A stretch of 8,094 nt of DNA from Chloroflexota bacterium (GCA_005879675.1 VBJE01000166.1:1-8094), one strand, 5' to 3'; counted from the stretch's first letter, positions 1 through 6,872 are shown. Numbers and translations: made by a program. The notes: generated by a model not told the origin, from the letters alone.

Positions 1-1472
1 GGGCTTTCGAAGCTGACGATCTGTCCCTCGTACATCACCGCGATCCGGTCCGACAGCGAGCGGACCTCGTCGAGCTCGGCGGAAACAAGAAGGACGGCGG
101 TGCCCGCGTCGCGCTCCTGGACGATGCGGCGGTGGATGAACTCGATCGCGCCGATGTCGACACCACGCGTGGGCTGCGCGGCCAGGAGGACCTTCGGTCC
201 ACTGCCCATCTCGCGGGCGACGATCACCTTCTGCTGGTTTCCTCCGGACAGGTTGCGCGCCGCGACGTCGATGCTCGGCGTGCGCACGTCGAACTCCTTG
301 ACCAGCCGGCGCGCCCACTCGCGAATCTCGACCAGCTTCAACACGAGCTCGTTCCAGGAGAATCGCGGCGACCGCTCGCGACCCAGGATCGAATTCTCGG
401 CGATGGAAAAGCTGAGCACCAGGCCGGTGCCGCGCCTGTCCTCGGGGATGAAGGCCACGCCCGCGTCGCGTTCCGTGCGCGCGTCGTAGGTCGTGATGTC
501 GCGATCGCCCAGCAGGACGTGGCCGCCCGTCGTCTTGCGAGTGCCGGCGAGCACCTCCATGAGCTCGCTCTGGCCGTTGCCCTCGACGCCGGCGATGCCA
601 AGGATCTCTCCTTTACGCAGCTCGAAGGACACGCCCTTCAAGGCAGACACGCCGCGGTCCGAGTTGGCGGTCACGTTCTCGACCCTCATGACCACCGCGC
701 CCGGCTGGGCAGGCTTCTTGTCCACCCGCAGCAGCACCTCGCGGCCGACCATCATGGTCGCGATCTCTTCCTCGTTGGTGTCCCTTGTCGTCAGGTGGCC
801 TACGACCTTGCCCCGGCGCATGACCGTGATCCGGTCGGAGATCTCGAGCACCTCTTTCAGCTTGTGGCTGATGAAGATGATCGTCTTGCCACCCTTGACC
901 AGGTCGCGCAGCACCGCGAAGAGCTCCTTGCTCTCCTGCGGCGTCAGCACGCCGGTGGGCTCGTCGAGGATGAGGATGTTCGCGCCGCGGTACAGGACCT
1001 TCACGATCTCCGCCCGCTGCTGCAGCCCGACGGGGAGATCGCCCATGCGGGCGTCGGGGTCCAGGGCGAGGCCGTATTTCTTCGTCAGCGCGTTGATCGC
1101 CTTCCTCGCTCGCGCGTGGTTGTAGAAGCCGACGCCGTCGACCGGCTCGCGGCCCAGCATGATGTTCTCGCCGACGGAGAAGACGGGGATCAGCATGAAG
1201 TGCTGGTGGACCATGCCGATGCCCAGCACGATCGCATCGCGTGGGCCGGTCATATGGGTGAGCTTCCCGTTGACATGGATCTCGCCCGCGTCGGGATGGA
1301 TCAGCCCGTAGAGGATGTTCATCAGCGTCGACTTGCCGGCGCCGTTCTCGCCCACGAGGGCATGGATCTCGCCCGCCCGCACGCTGAAATCGACGTGGTT
1401 GTTGGCGAGCACGCCGGGAAATTGCTTGACGATGCCGCGCATGTCGACGGCGGTGCGCTCGGTGTCGCTCAT
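1..1472 (-). CDS. nupA: Nucleoside ABC importer, double ATP-binding subunit (3' end beyond window)
   Basis: This is the energy-coupling subunit of a BMP-type nucleoside importer on the cytoplasmic face of the membrane. The frame is open from the ATG at 1472 to base 1, giving 490 residues; family members are about 500-520, so only a short C-terminus is missing. Two ATPase domains are visible. Domain 1 has a canonical Walker A (GENGAGKST, residues 41-49), a Q-loop region (VHQHFMLIPVFSVGEN), a degenerate signature (LPVGLQQR), Walker B LILDEPT (D170) and switch H203. Domain 2 has a Walker A lacking the lysine (GVEGNGQSE, about 295-303), the motif IPEDRRGTGLV, a canonical signature LSGGNQQK (about 408-415) and AAQPTRG in place of Walker B Asp-Glu. 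This pattern is typical of the RbsA/NupA-like family and leaves one consensus ATP site. The start overlaps the nupC stop by ATGA, so translation is probably coupled; there is no strong ribosome site. The symbol follows the Lactococcus nup nomenclature; the substrate is inferred from context. Confidence 0.93.
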   Translation of the reverse strand, partial: MSDTERTAVDMRGIVKQFPGVLANNHVDFSVRAGEIHALVGENGAGKSTLMNILYGLIHPDAGEIHVNGKLTHMTGPRDAIVLGIGMVHQHFMLIPVFSVGENIMLGREPVDGVGFYNHARARKAINALTKKYGLALDPDARMGDLPVGLQQRAEIVKVLYRGANILILDEPTGVLTPQESKELFAVLRDLVKGGKTIIFISHKLKEVLEISDRITVMRRGKVVGHLTTRDTNEEEIATMMVGREVLLRVDKKPAQPGAVVMRVENVTANSDRGVSALKGVSFELRKGEILGIAGVEGNGQSELMEVLAGTRKTTGGHVLLGDRDITTYDARTERDAGVAFIPEDRRGTGLVLSFSIAENSILGRERSPRFSWNELVLKLVEIREWARRLVKEFDVRTPSIDVAARNLSGGNQQKVIVAREMGSGPKVLLAAQPTRGVDIGAIEFIHRRIVQERDAGTAVLLVSAELDEVRSLSDRIAVMYEGQIVSFES

Positions 1473-2419
1473 TCCGAGCCCGGCACGTAGGGCAGGCCGT
1501 CCGCCGCAGGCGGCGTGCTGCGGCCGACCAACCCGGCGAGCACGATCAGGGTCAGGACGTAGGGAAGCATGCTGAGCAGGTACGGCGAGACGTGGATGAT
1601 GGAGTTGTTGTCGTAGATCGCCTGCCCGAGGCCGAAGATCAGGCATGCGATGAAGGCGCCGAACGGCGTCCACTTGCCGAAGATCATGGCCGCCAGCGCG
1701 ATGTAGCCCCGGCCGTCGGTCATGTTCGGCACGAACGTGTTCGAGATCCCGATCGCGAGGAAGGCGCCTGAGAGGCCAGACAGCAGCCCGCTGGCGATGA
1801 CGGCGCCGTAACGGATCGCGAAGACGTTCAGGCCCGCCGTGTCCGCGGCCTGGGGGTGCTCGCCCACCGCTCGGATGCGCAACCCGAGGCGGGTTCGGAA
1901 CAGCACGACGTGTATGAGCACGAGCAGGATGAGAGCGACGTAGACGACCACGTTCTGCTGAAAGAACACCTGGCCGATGAAAGGGATCTGGTCCAGCCCA
2001 TGGACGTCGATGTAGGGCAGGCCCTCGGTCGGGCCGACGTGTCCGACGTCCTGGAGGCCGTAGATGCGGTTGACCAGGAAGACGGTCAAACCGGCGGCGA
2101 AGATGTTGATCGCGATCCCGCTCACGATCTGGTCGGCGCGGAACTGGATCGAGACCACGGCGTGGATCAAGGCCATCAGCCCGCCGGCAACGATCGCGAC
2201 CCCGGTCGCGAGCCACGGGTTGTGCCAGGCGAGGTCGGCGACGACGGCGAAGAAGGCCCCGGTGAGCATCATGCCCTCCATCGCGATGTTCACCACCCCG
2301 CTCCGTTCCGAGATCACGCCGCCCAGCGCGGGCAGGAGGAGCAGGACCGCGGCGGCGAGCGTGGCCTGCCACAGGTTCGCCGTGAACAGGAGATGGAGGA
2401 TGTCGCCGATGCCGCTCAT
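1469..2419 (-). CDS. nupC: Nucleoside ABC importer permease (BPD_transp_2 family), second permease
   Basis: This 316-residue integral membrane permease is of the branched-chain amino acid/ribose/nucleoside superfamily (BPD_transp_2), close to B. subtilis YufQ/NupQ. Multiple hydrophobic segments are visible, e.g. about 18-34, 52-66, 70-90, 98-117, 156-174, 203-225, 238-264 and 281-300. The conserved block SERSGVVNIAMEGMMLTGA (38-56) and the cytoplasmic coupling region LGLRIRAVGEHPQAADTAG (178-196) are diagnostic. The ATG at 2419 is chosen because it overlaps the upstream stop by ATGA and has GGAG five bases before it. The open frame continues further upstream, but only as an antisense-like shadow inside nupB. 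The stop forms an ATGA overlap with the ATPase gene. It should heterodimerise with the nupB product. The family assignment is secure; nucleoside specificity rests on the operon context. Confidence 0.94.
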   Translation of the reverse strand: MSGIGDILHLLFTANLWQATLAAAVLLLLPALGGVISERSGVVNIAMEGMMLTGAFFAVVADLAWHNPWLATGVAIVAGGLMALIHAVVSIQFRADQIVSGIAINIFAAGLTVFLVNRIYGLQDVGHVGPTEGLPYIDVHGLDQIPFIGQVFFQQNVVVYVALILLVLIHVVLFRTRLGLRIRAVGEHPQAADTAGLNVFAIRYGAVIASGLLSGLSGAFLAIGISNTFVPNMTDGRGYIALAAMIFGKWTPFGAFIACLIFGLGQAIYDNNSIIHVSPYLLSMLPYVLTLIVLAGLVGRSTPPAADGLPYVPGSE

Positions 2420-3570
2420 GAGCTCTCCGGAGGGGGTGCCGTTGCGTCCGACATCAGTCCGGCCGCCGGCGGAAGCTCTGGTGGCAGGTCGGGGGTGGCC
2501 TTGCGCCCGAACGGCAGGCCGCGGCGGATCGCGCCGACGAAGTTGGCCGCGATGCTGAACAGGATCAGCGCCTGGAGGACGAGCACCAGGTTGCTCGAGA
2601 TCCCGGCGTCGCTCTGCATGATCGCGCCGCCGCTGTGCAGCGCCCCGAAGAGCAGCGAGGCGAGGACGATCCCGACCGCGCTGCCGAGGCCGAGGAGCGC
2701 GACCGCGATCGCGTCGAAGCCGGTGGTGTCGCTGAAGTACTTGTCGGTCAGGTTGTGGTCGACGCCGGCGATCTGAACCGCACCAGCCAGGCCTGAGAAC
2801 GCCCCGGCGATGAGCATGGTCAGGATGATCGTGCGGCGCACGCTCACGCCCGCGTAGCGCGCGGCCTTCTGGCTCTGGCCCACCGCGCGGATCTCGTAGC
2901 CGAACGATGTCCGCCAAAGCAGGAATGCAAACGCCGCCGCGGCGGCCAGCGCGATCAGCAGTCCCGTGTGCACGCGAAACACGCTCGCGGGCAGGCCGAA
3001 GATGATCAGCGAGTTGTCGGCCGGCAGGATGGTCGCCAGGCGCGCGCCCTCACCGATGGGGAGAGACTTGGAGGTGCCGGGACCAAGCTGCAGGGGGCCG
3101 CCGATGATGAGGAAGCGCACCAGCCACTGGGCGACGTAGTTGAGCATGATCGTGGTCACGACCTCGTGCGCGCCGACGGTGGCCTTCAGGACCCCCGCGA
3201 TGCCCGCCCACAGCGCCCCGGCCGCCATCCCGCCCAGCAGCACCATCGGCAAAAGGATCGGCGACGGAAGGTTGCCGAACTTCACGCCGATCGCCGTGCA
3301 CGCGACCGAGCCCGCCAGGAGCTGGCCTTCGGCGCCGATGTTGAAGAGCCCGGCCCGGAAAGGCAGGGCAACCGCCACGCCGGTGGTGATGAGGGGGGTG
3401 AGGAAGACGATCGTGTTCGAGACCTGAAGCGCCGGGTTCTCCCCCTGCGTGCAGGCGATCCCGAACCCTCCGCAGATCAGCCCGCTGTAGGCGTCGATTG
3501 GGTTGGCGCCGGTGACGGCGCAGATGATGGCGCCGACTGCGAATGCGAAGAGGACCGAGCCGAGCGGCAT
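2416..3570 (-). CDS. nupB: Nucleoside ABC importer permease (BPD_transp_2 family), first permease
   Basis: This 384-residue permease subunit is related to B. subtilis YufP/NupP. The diagnostic block PFRAGLFNIGAEGQLLAG (70-87) is followed by hydrophobic helices, and the coupling loop is FGYEIRAVGQSQKAARYAG (223-241). The C-terminus (359-384) is rich in proline and acidic residues and is probably a cytoplasmic tail. An external loop after helix 1 carries two cysteines (C33 and C40), possibly a disulfide. The start is uncertain: the ATG at 3570 is the only ATG/GTG/TTG in frame between the bmpA stop and the first helix, and it has only a weak GC-rich ribosome site. The upstream in-frame codons encode a basic stretch (PPIVRRLAGG) resembling the usual N-terminus of the family, so a non-standard start such as CTG slightly upstream is possible. 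It overlaps the nupC start by ATGA and follows bmpA after 89 nt containing a hairpin. Confidence 0.92.
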   Translation of the reverse strand: MPLGSVLFAFAVGAIICAVTGANPIDAYSGLICGGFGIACTQGENPALQVSNTIVFLTPLITTGVAVALPFRAGLFNIGAEGQLLAGSVACTAIGVKFGNLPSPILLPMVLLGGMAAGALWAGIAGVLKATVGAHEVVTTIMLNYVAQWLVRFLIIGGPLQLGPGTSKSLPIGEGARLATILPADNSLIIFGLPASVFRVHTGLLIALAAAAAFAFLLWRTSFGYEIRAVGQSQKAARYAGVSVRRTIILTMLIAGAFSGLAGAVQIAGVDHNLTDKYFSDTTGFDAIAVALLGLGSAVGIVLASLLFGALHSGGAIMQSDAGISSNLVLVLQALILFSIAANFVGAIRRGLPFGRKATPDLPPELPPAAGLMSDATAPPPESS

Positions 3571-3622
3571 GCCGAGCCCGCCGGCGAGGCGCCGGACGAT
3601 CGGCGGCAGGCCGGGCGGTCGA

Positions 3623-3647
3623 GGACGGGCGCTGCGCGCGCCCGTCC
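3623..3647 (-). promoter_or_regulatory. Strong GC hairpin in the bmpA-nupB gap
   Basis: A perfect 10-bp inverted repeat (arms 3623-3632 and 3638-3647, ggacgggcgc and its complement) encloses a 5-nt loop. It begins 12 nt after the bmpA stop and ends about 50 nt before the nupB start. No T-run follows on the minus strand, so it is not a classical terminator. In binding-protein-dependent transporters, such hairpins directly after the binding-protein gene are known to protect the upstream mRNA from 3' exonucleases or to cause partial termination, which raises binding protein over permease. That role is inferred here from position. Confidence 0.6.
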
Positions 3648-3659
3648 CCGAAACGGTGG

Positions 3660-4691
3660 CTATGGAATGTCCGCCGGTGGTATCAGCGTGCCGGCTTTGA
3701 TCTGGCCCTGGATCTTGTCCAGCTCGGCCTTCAGCTCCGCGGGAAGGTCGAGGTTGTCGACTGCGTAGCCGGCGCCTTCGTTCGCGATGCTGAACGTCAG
3801 CGCTCCGCTCGTGAACTGGTTGTTGACGATGTTCTTGATCGCGGTGTAGGTGGCGACGTCGACCTTCTTGAGCGCGCTCGCGATGACCGACGGGTCGGCG
3901 TCCTTCTGGTCGGCGTCCACGCCGATGCTGTAGACGCTTGCCTGACCGGCGGCCTGCAGCACGCCGAGTCCGCAACCGCCGGCGACCTGGAAGAGGATGT
4001 CGGCTCCGGCGTTGATCTGGCTCTGCGCGACCCCCTTGCACTTGGCGGGGTCGGTGAAGTTGTTGGAGTAGCCCACCTTGACGTCGATGGACGAGTCCTC
4101 CATCTTCGCCGCCCACTTGTAGCCGGCGATGTAGTGGTTGACCGGCGGGATGCTGACGCCGCCCACGGCGCCGATGACGTGCTTGTTCTTCTTGGCCTTG
4201 CCGTTCTTCTCCATCCAGCCGGCGATCACGCCGACCATCGCGCCCGCGTCCTGCTCCTTGAAGAAGAGGGAGACGACGTTGGAGTGCTTCAGGTCGTTGC
4301 CCTTCGCGTCGGTGCCCGCGCCGTCGATGATCGCGAAATGCACGTTCGGGAACTGGCCCGAGACGGTGCCGACGGCCTCCTGCATGAGGAAGCCGACGCC
4401 GATCACGAGGTCATAGCCCTTGGTCGCGAAGTCGGTGAGGTTTGGCACGTACTCGTCGCCGCTCTTCGATTCCTTGACGTCGCCCTGGATCTTGAAGTCC
4501 GTCTTCGCCTTCTCGAGGCCGACATCCGCAAGGTGGTTGAAGCTCTTGTCGTTGAGCCCGCCGACGTCAGTGACAAGTCCGATCTTGTAAGTCTTGGTGG
4601 GTGTTCCACCTCCTGTGGTCCCGCCGCATGCCAGCGCGAAAACCATGGCCGCGGCAACCACACCCAGAAACCTAAGGCGCTTATGACCCAT
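3660..4691 (-). CDS. bmpA: Nucleoside-binding lipoprotein, BMP/PnrA (Med) family
   Basis: This 343-residue substrate-binding lipoprotein captures nucleosides outside the membrane and delivers them to the permease pair. The N-terminus is a lipoprotein signal peptide: basic MGHKRLR, a hydrophobic core, and FALAC ending at C22, followed by a Gly/Thr-rich linker (CGGTTGGGTPT). The two-lobed BMP fold starts at about 35 with KIGLVTDVGGLNDKSFN. Family-typical segments follow: YDLVIGVGFLMQEAV (93-107), FAIIDGAG (119-126, D123), GAVGGVSIPPVNHYIAGY (174-191), DILFQVAGGCGLGVLQAA (231-248) and IGVDADQ (256-262, D259). These match the nucleoside-contacting regions of Treponema PnrA/TmpC as I recall them. 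C218 and C240 could form a disulfide. The ATG at 4691 has AAGGGAG eight bases upstream. It is first in the transporter operon and divergent from pdp, with a 107-bp gap. The exact nucleoside preference cannot be read from sequence. Confidence 0.95.
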   Translation of the reverse strand: MGHKRLRFLGVVAAAMVFALACGGTTGGGTPTKTYKIGLVTDVGGLNDKSFNHLADVGLEKAKTDFKIQGDVKESKSGDEYVPNLTDFATKGYDLVIGVGFLMQEAVGTVSGQFPNVHFAIIDGAGTDAKGNDLKHSNVVSLFFKEQDAGAMVGVIAGWMEKNGKAKKNKHVIGAVGGVSIPPVNHYIAGYKWAAKMEDSSIDVKVGYSNNFTDPAKCKGVAQSQINAGADILFQVAGGCGLGVLQAAGQASVYSIGVDADQKDADPSVIASALKKVDVATYTAIKNIVNNQFTSGALTFSIANEGAGYAVDNLDLPAELKAELDKIQGQIKAGTLIPPADIP

Positions 4692-4699
4692 CCTTGCTG

Positions 4700-4706
4700 C
4701 TCCCTT
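4700..4706 (-). promoter_or_regulatory. bmpA ribosome binding site
   Basis: AAGGGAG on the minus strand lies eight bases before the bmpA ATG. It is the clearest Shine-Dalgarno sequence in the window and fixes the bmpA start. It lies just after the T-run of the leader terminator, so it is present only on read-through transcripts. Confidence 0.7.
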
Positions 4707-4713
4707 ACAACTG

Positions 4714-4740
4714 AAAAAAGCCCGGAAGCAAAGTCCGGGC
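4714..4740 (-). terminator. Intrinsic-terminator structure in the bmpA leader (putative attenuator)
   Basis: On the minus strand there is a perfect 7-bp stem (GCCCGGA at 4740-4734 and TCCGGGC at 4726-4720) with a 7-nt loop, followed at once by six T residues (4719-4714). This is the textbook form of a rho-independent terminator. It reads toward bmpA and ends 22 bases before the bmpA start codon. The next gene upstream (pdp) is divergent, so no upstream operon on this strand needs ending. The space between the T-run and bmpA is too short for a promoter, so bmpA transcription must pass through it. Attenuation or regulated read-through is therefore the simplest explanation, though the regulator is unknown. 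Confidence 0.65.
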
Positions 4741-4761
4741 GCGGATCGCTCGGTCGGCCGG

Positions 4762-4767
4762 ATTGTA
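4762..4767 (-). promoter_or_regulatory. Possible -10 element for the bmpA operon
   Basis: The minus strand reads TACAAT, one mismatch from the sigma70 -10 consensus. The T/A-rich TTTTCG lies 16-17 bases upstream as a poor -35. Transcription would begin near 4755, about 15 nt before the terminator stem. The hit is short and the -35 is weak, so this is only a candidate; a start further upstream inside pdp would leave room for a longer leader. Confidence 0.3.
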
Positions 4768-4798
4768 CACCCGCCTTCTGCAGCGAAAATTAGGGCTC

Positions 4799-6091
4799 GT
4801 GAACGCTCTGGAGGTGATCGGCCGGAAGCGCGACGGGCAGGAGCACACCGCCGAGGAGATCCGTTTCCTCCTGAGCAGCTACGTGCGGGGCGAGATCCCC
4901 GACTACCAGATGGCCGCCTGGCTGATGGCCGTCTGCATCCGAGGCATGACCCCGGCCGAGACGCTGGCGCTCACCGAGGCGATGGTCGCGAGCGGGGAGG
5001 TCCTCGACCTGAGCGCGATCGACGGCATCAAGGTGGACAAGCACTCGACCGGCGGCGTGGGCGACAAGGTCACTCTGGTCGCGGGCCCGCTTGCCGCCGC
5101 CTGCGGGGTCAAGGTGCCGAAGCTCAGCGGGCGGGCGCTCGCGCACACGGGCGGGACGCTCGACAAGCTGGAGTCGGTGCCGGGCGTGACCGTGGACCTG
5201 CAACCGGAAAGGTTCATCCAGCAGGTCCGCGAGATCGGCATCGCGGTGGCGGCGCAGTCGCCCCGCATGGTCCCGGCCGACAAGCTCCTCTACGCGCTGC
5301 GCGACGTGACAGCGACCGTGCCCTCTTTGCCGTTGATCGCCTCGAGCATCATGTCCAAGAAGATCGCGGCCGGGGCCGACGCGATCGTGCTCGACGTCAA
5401 GTTCGGGCGCGGGGCCTTCATGCCCGACATCGCGGCGGCCGAAGACCTCGCTCGCGAGATGGTCGTCCTGGGCGAGGGCGCCGGGCGGCGCACGGTGGCG
5501 CTGGTCACCGCCATGGACAACCCGCTGGGCCGCTCGGTCGGCAACGCGCTCGAGGTGCAGGAAGCGCTCGATGCGCTGGCCGGCGAGGGCGACCAGGAGC
5601 TGCTCGAGGTCTGCCTGCGGGTGACGCGGGAGATGTGCGACGTCGCGCGCGTCTCGGCAGATGTCGAGAAGGTGCTGCGCTCGGGCGCCGGCCGCGAGAG
5701 GTTCGAGCGCATGCTCGCGGCGCAGGGGGGCCACCTGGAGCGGGGCCTGCCCGTCGCGCCGATCCGGATCGCCATCGGCGCGGATGCCGACGGTCATGTC
5801 GAAGGCATCGATGCGCTGGAGGTGGGTCTCTCGGCGCTCGAGCTAGGGGCCGGCCGGACGCGCAAGGAAGACCGGATCGACCCGGCGGCAGGCTTCGTGA
5901 TCGAGGCGCCGGTGGGTGCTCGCGTACGCAAGGGCGAGCCCCTCGTCACCGTGCACGCGCAGACGCCGGAGCTCGTGGAACGCGTCGCCTCGCGCATTCG
6001 CAACGCATGGCGGATCGTCGACCGCGAGGTACGCCGGCCGCCGCACGTCCTCGCCAGGGTCGACCGGGATGGCGTGACGAAGGCGGATTAA
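4799..6091 (+). CDS. pdp: Pyrimidine-nucleoside phosphorylase (thymidine/uridine phosphorylase, deoA/pdp family)
   Basis: This cytoplasmic enzyme cleaves thymidine, deoxyuridine and probably uridine with phosphate to the base and (deoxy)ribose-1-phosphate. The product is 430 residues, as expected for the family. The GTG start at 4799 makes residue numbers line up exactly with the well-studied Bacillus/Geobacillus enzyme as I recall it: K81, S83 in KHSTGGVGDK; S110 and T120 in SGRALAHTGGTLDKLE (the thymidine phosphorylase signature); R168 in YALRDVTATVPSLPL; S183 and K187 in ASSIMSKKIAAGADAIVLDV. K108 is present where E. coli DeoA has Met, which is associated with acceptance of uridine. The C-terminal domain (from about 340) ends with the usual GAGRTRKEDRIDPAAG and KGEPLVTV segments. 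A TTG at 4763 in the same frame is rejected because it would add 12 residues that the family lacks. The ribosome site is weak (AGGG, three bases before GTG). It is first in the pdp-udp-upp operon, divergent from bmpA. Confidence 0.95.
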   Translation: MNALEVIGRKRDGQEHTAEEIRFLLSSYVRGEIPDYQMAAWLMAVCIRGMTPAETLALTEAMVASGEVLDLSAIDGIKVDKHSTGGVGDKVTLVAGPLAAACGVKVPKLSGRALAHTGGTLDKLESVPGVTVDLQPERFIQQVREIGIAVAAQSPRMVPADKLLYALRDVTATVPSLPLIASSIMSKKIAAGADAIVLDVKFGRGAFMPDIAAAEDLAREMVVLGEGAGRRTVALVTAMDNPLGRSVGNALEVQEALDALAGEGDQELLEVCLRVTREMCDVARVSADVEKVLRSGAGRERFERMLAAQGGHLERGLPVAPIRIAIGADADGHVEGIDALEVGLSALELGAGRTRKEDRIDPAAGFVIEAPVGARVRKGEPLVTVHAQTPELVERVASRIRNAWRIVDREVRRPPHVLARVDRDGVTKAD

Positions 6092-6101
6092 CATTCGGCC
6101 G

Positions 6102-6872
6102 ATGGCCGTCACCGAGAAGAAGTACCACATAGGTCTCGGGCCCGGAGACGTGGGCGACTACGTCCTGGTGCCGGGCGACCCGTTCCGGACGCCGCTGGTC
6201 GCCAAGCACCTCGACGACGCGCGCGAGGTCGCCTTCAGCCGCGAGTACCGCACGTTCACCGGCAAGATCGATGGCGTGACGGTCTCGACGATGTCGACGG
6301 GCATGGGTGGGCCGTCGGTGGCGATCGGCGTCGAGGAGCTTCACGAGCTGGGAGTGCACACGCTGCTGCGCGTCGGCACGTGTGGCGCATCGCAGGCGGA
6401 CATCAAGATGGGCGACCTCGTGATCAGCTTCGCCGCGGTTCGGTCGGAAGGCACGCCCAACGGCTACATCCCGCTCGAGTATCCGGCGGTTGCCTCGCTG
6501 CATGTTGTCAACGCGTTGATCGAGGCGGCTGAGGCGGCGGGCGCCAGGTACCACGTCGGAGTGACGCGCTCGGTGGATGCGCTCTATTCCGACCTCATGC
6601 CGGACCGGATGCCGCGACCGCACCTACGCGACGAGCTGGAGATGTGGGCGAAGGCCGGGATCTTGAGCAACGACATGGAGGCGTCGACCTTGTTCGTGGT
6701 GGCGCGGCTGCGGCAGATGCGAGCCGGCTGCATCAACCTGTGCGTCGACGAGCTCGGTGCCGGCGAGATCCATCACCTCGATCCGTCCTACATGGACCGC
6801 ATGCTGTCCGTGGCCGTCGACGCCATCCGCCGGCTCATCAAACACGACGCCCTTGCCGCTAAGCATCAGTAA
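6102..6872 (+). CDS. udp: Nucleoside phosphorylase, uridine phosphorylase family (NP-I); substrate may be purine
   Basis: This 256-residue cytoplasmic nucleoside phosphorylase is of the hexameric PNP/UDP family. The family signature STGMGGPSVAIGVEEL (65-80) is intact. Phosphate and ribose residues are visible: H9, PGDPFR (24-29), R47 in SREYRTF, R90 and T93 in LRVGTCGA, E79, and M192-E193 in NDMEAST. The uracil-recognition loop differs from E. coli Udp: where F162, Q166 and R168 are expected, the sequence is DALYSDLMPDRM (159-170), about four residues shorter overall, with no Gln. A VDE (D216) occurs where purine phosphorylases, including Plasmodium PNP (VDG), carry the catalytic Asp. Uridine phosphorylase is the likely automatic label, but inosine/guanosine cleavage is plausible. 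It begins 10 nt after the pdp stop without a clear ribosome site and overlaps upp by 20 nt. Confidence 0.9.
   Translation: MAVTEKKYHIGLGPGDVGDYVLVPGDPFRTPLVAKHLDDAREVAFSREYRTFTGKIDGVTVSTMSTGMGGPSVAIGVEELHELGVHTLLRVGTCGASQADIKMGDLVISFAAVRSEGTPNGYIPLEYPAVASLHVVNALIEAAEAAGARYHVGVTRSVDALYSDLMPDRMPRPHLRDELEMWAKAGILSNDMEASTLFVVARLRQMRAGCINLCVDELGAGEIHHLDPSYMDRMLSVAVDAIRRLIKHDALAAKHQ

Noticed and set aside
132..1490. Long plus-strand open frame (452 codons) opposite the ATPase gene
   Set aside because: The minus strand here translates into a full double ABC ATPase with all motifs. The plus-strand product is low-complexity His/Asp/Arg-rich sequence typical of antisense frames in GC-rich DNA.
1856..2776. 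Plus-strand open frame opposite nupC/nupB, and similar antisense frames over pdp and upp
   Set aside because: Composition is that of antisense shadow frames, with no recognisable domain, and they lie opposite well-supported genes.
2420..2917. N-terminal extension of the nupC frame into nupB (and of nupB into bmpA)
   Set aside because: The extensions are Arg/Gly-rich shadows of the preceding gene. The ATGA-overlap start (nupC) and the start in the gap (nupB) give normal family lengths.
4734..4762. Antiterminator pairing of TCCGG (4762-4758) with the left arm of the bmpA leader terminator
   Set aside because: It is only 5 bp, weaker than the terminator stem, and would lie upstream of the candidate transcription start; too little to claim.
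4763..4791. Plus-strand promoter for pdp (TTGTAC, 17 bp, AAAATT)
   Set aside because: Only three matches to each consensus hexamer, not above chance for the region, and it overlaps the better minus-strand -10.
4763..4798. TTG at 4763 as the pdp start
   Set aside because: It would add 12 residues without homology. The GTG at 4799 puts catalytic residues at exactly the numbers known for Bacillus-type enzymes.
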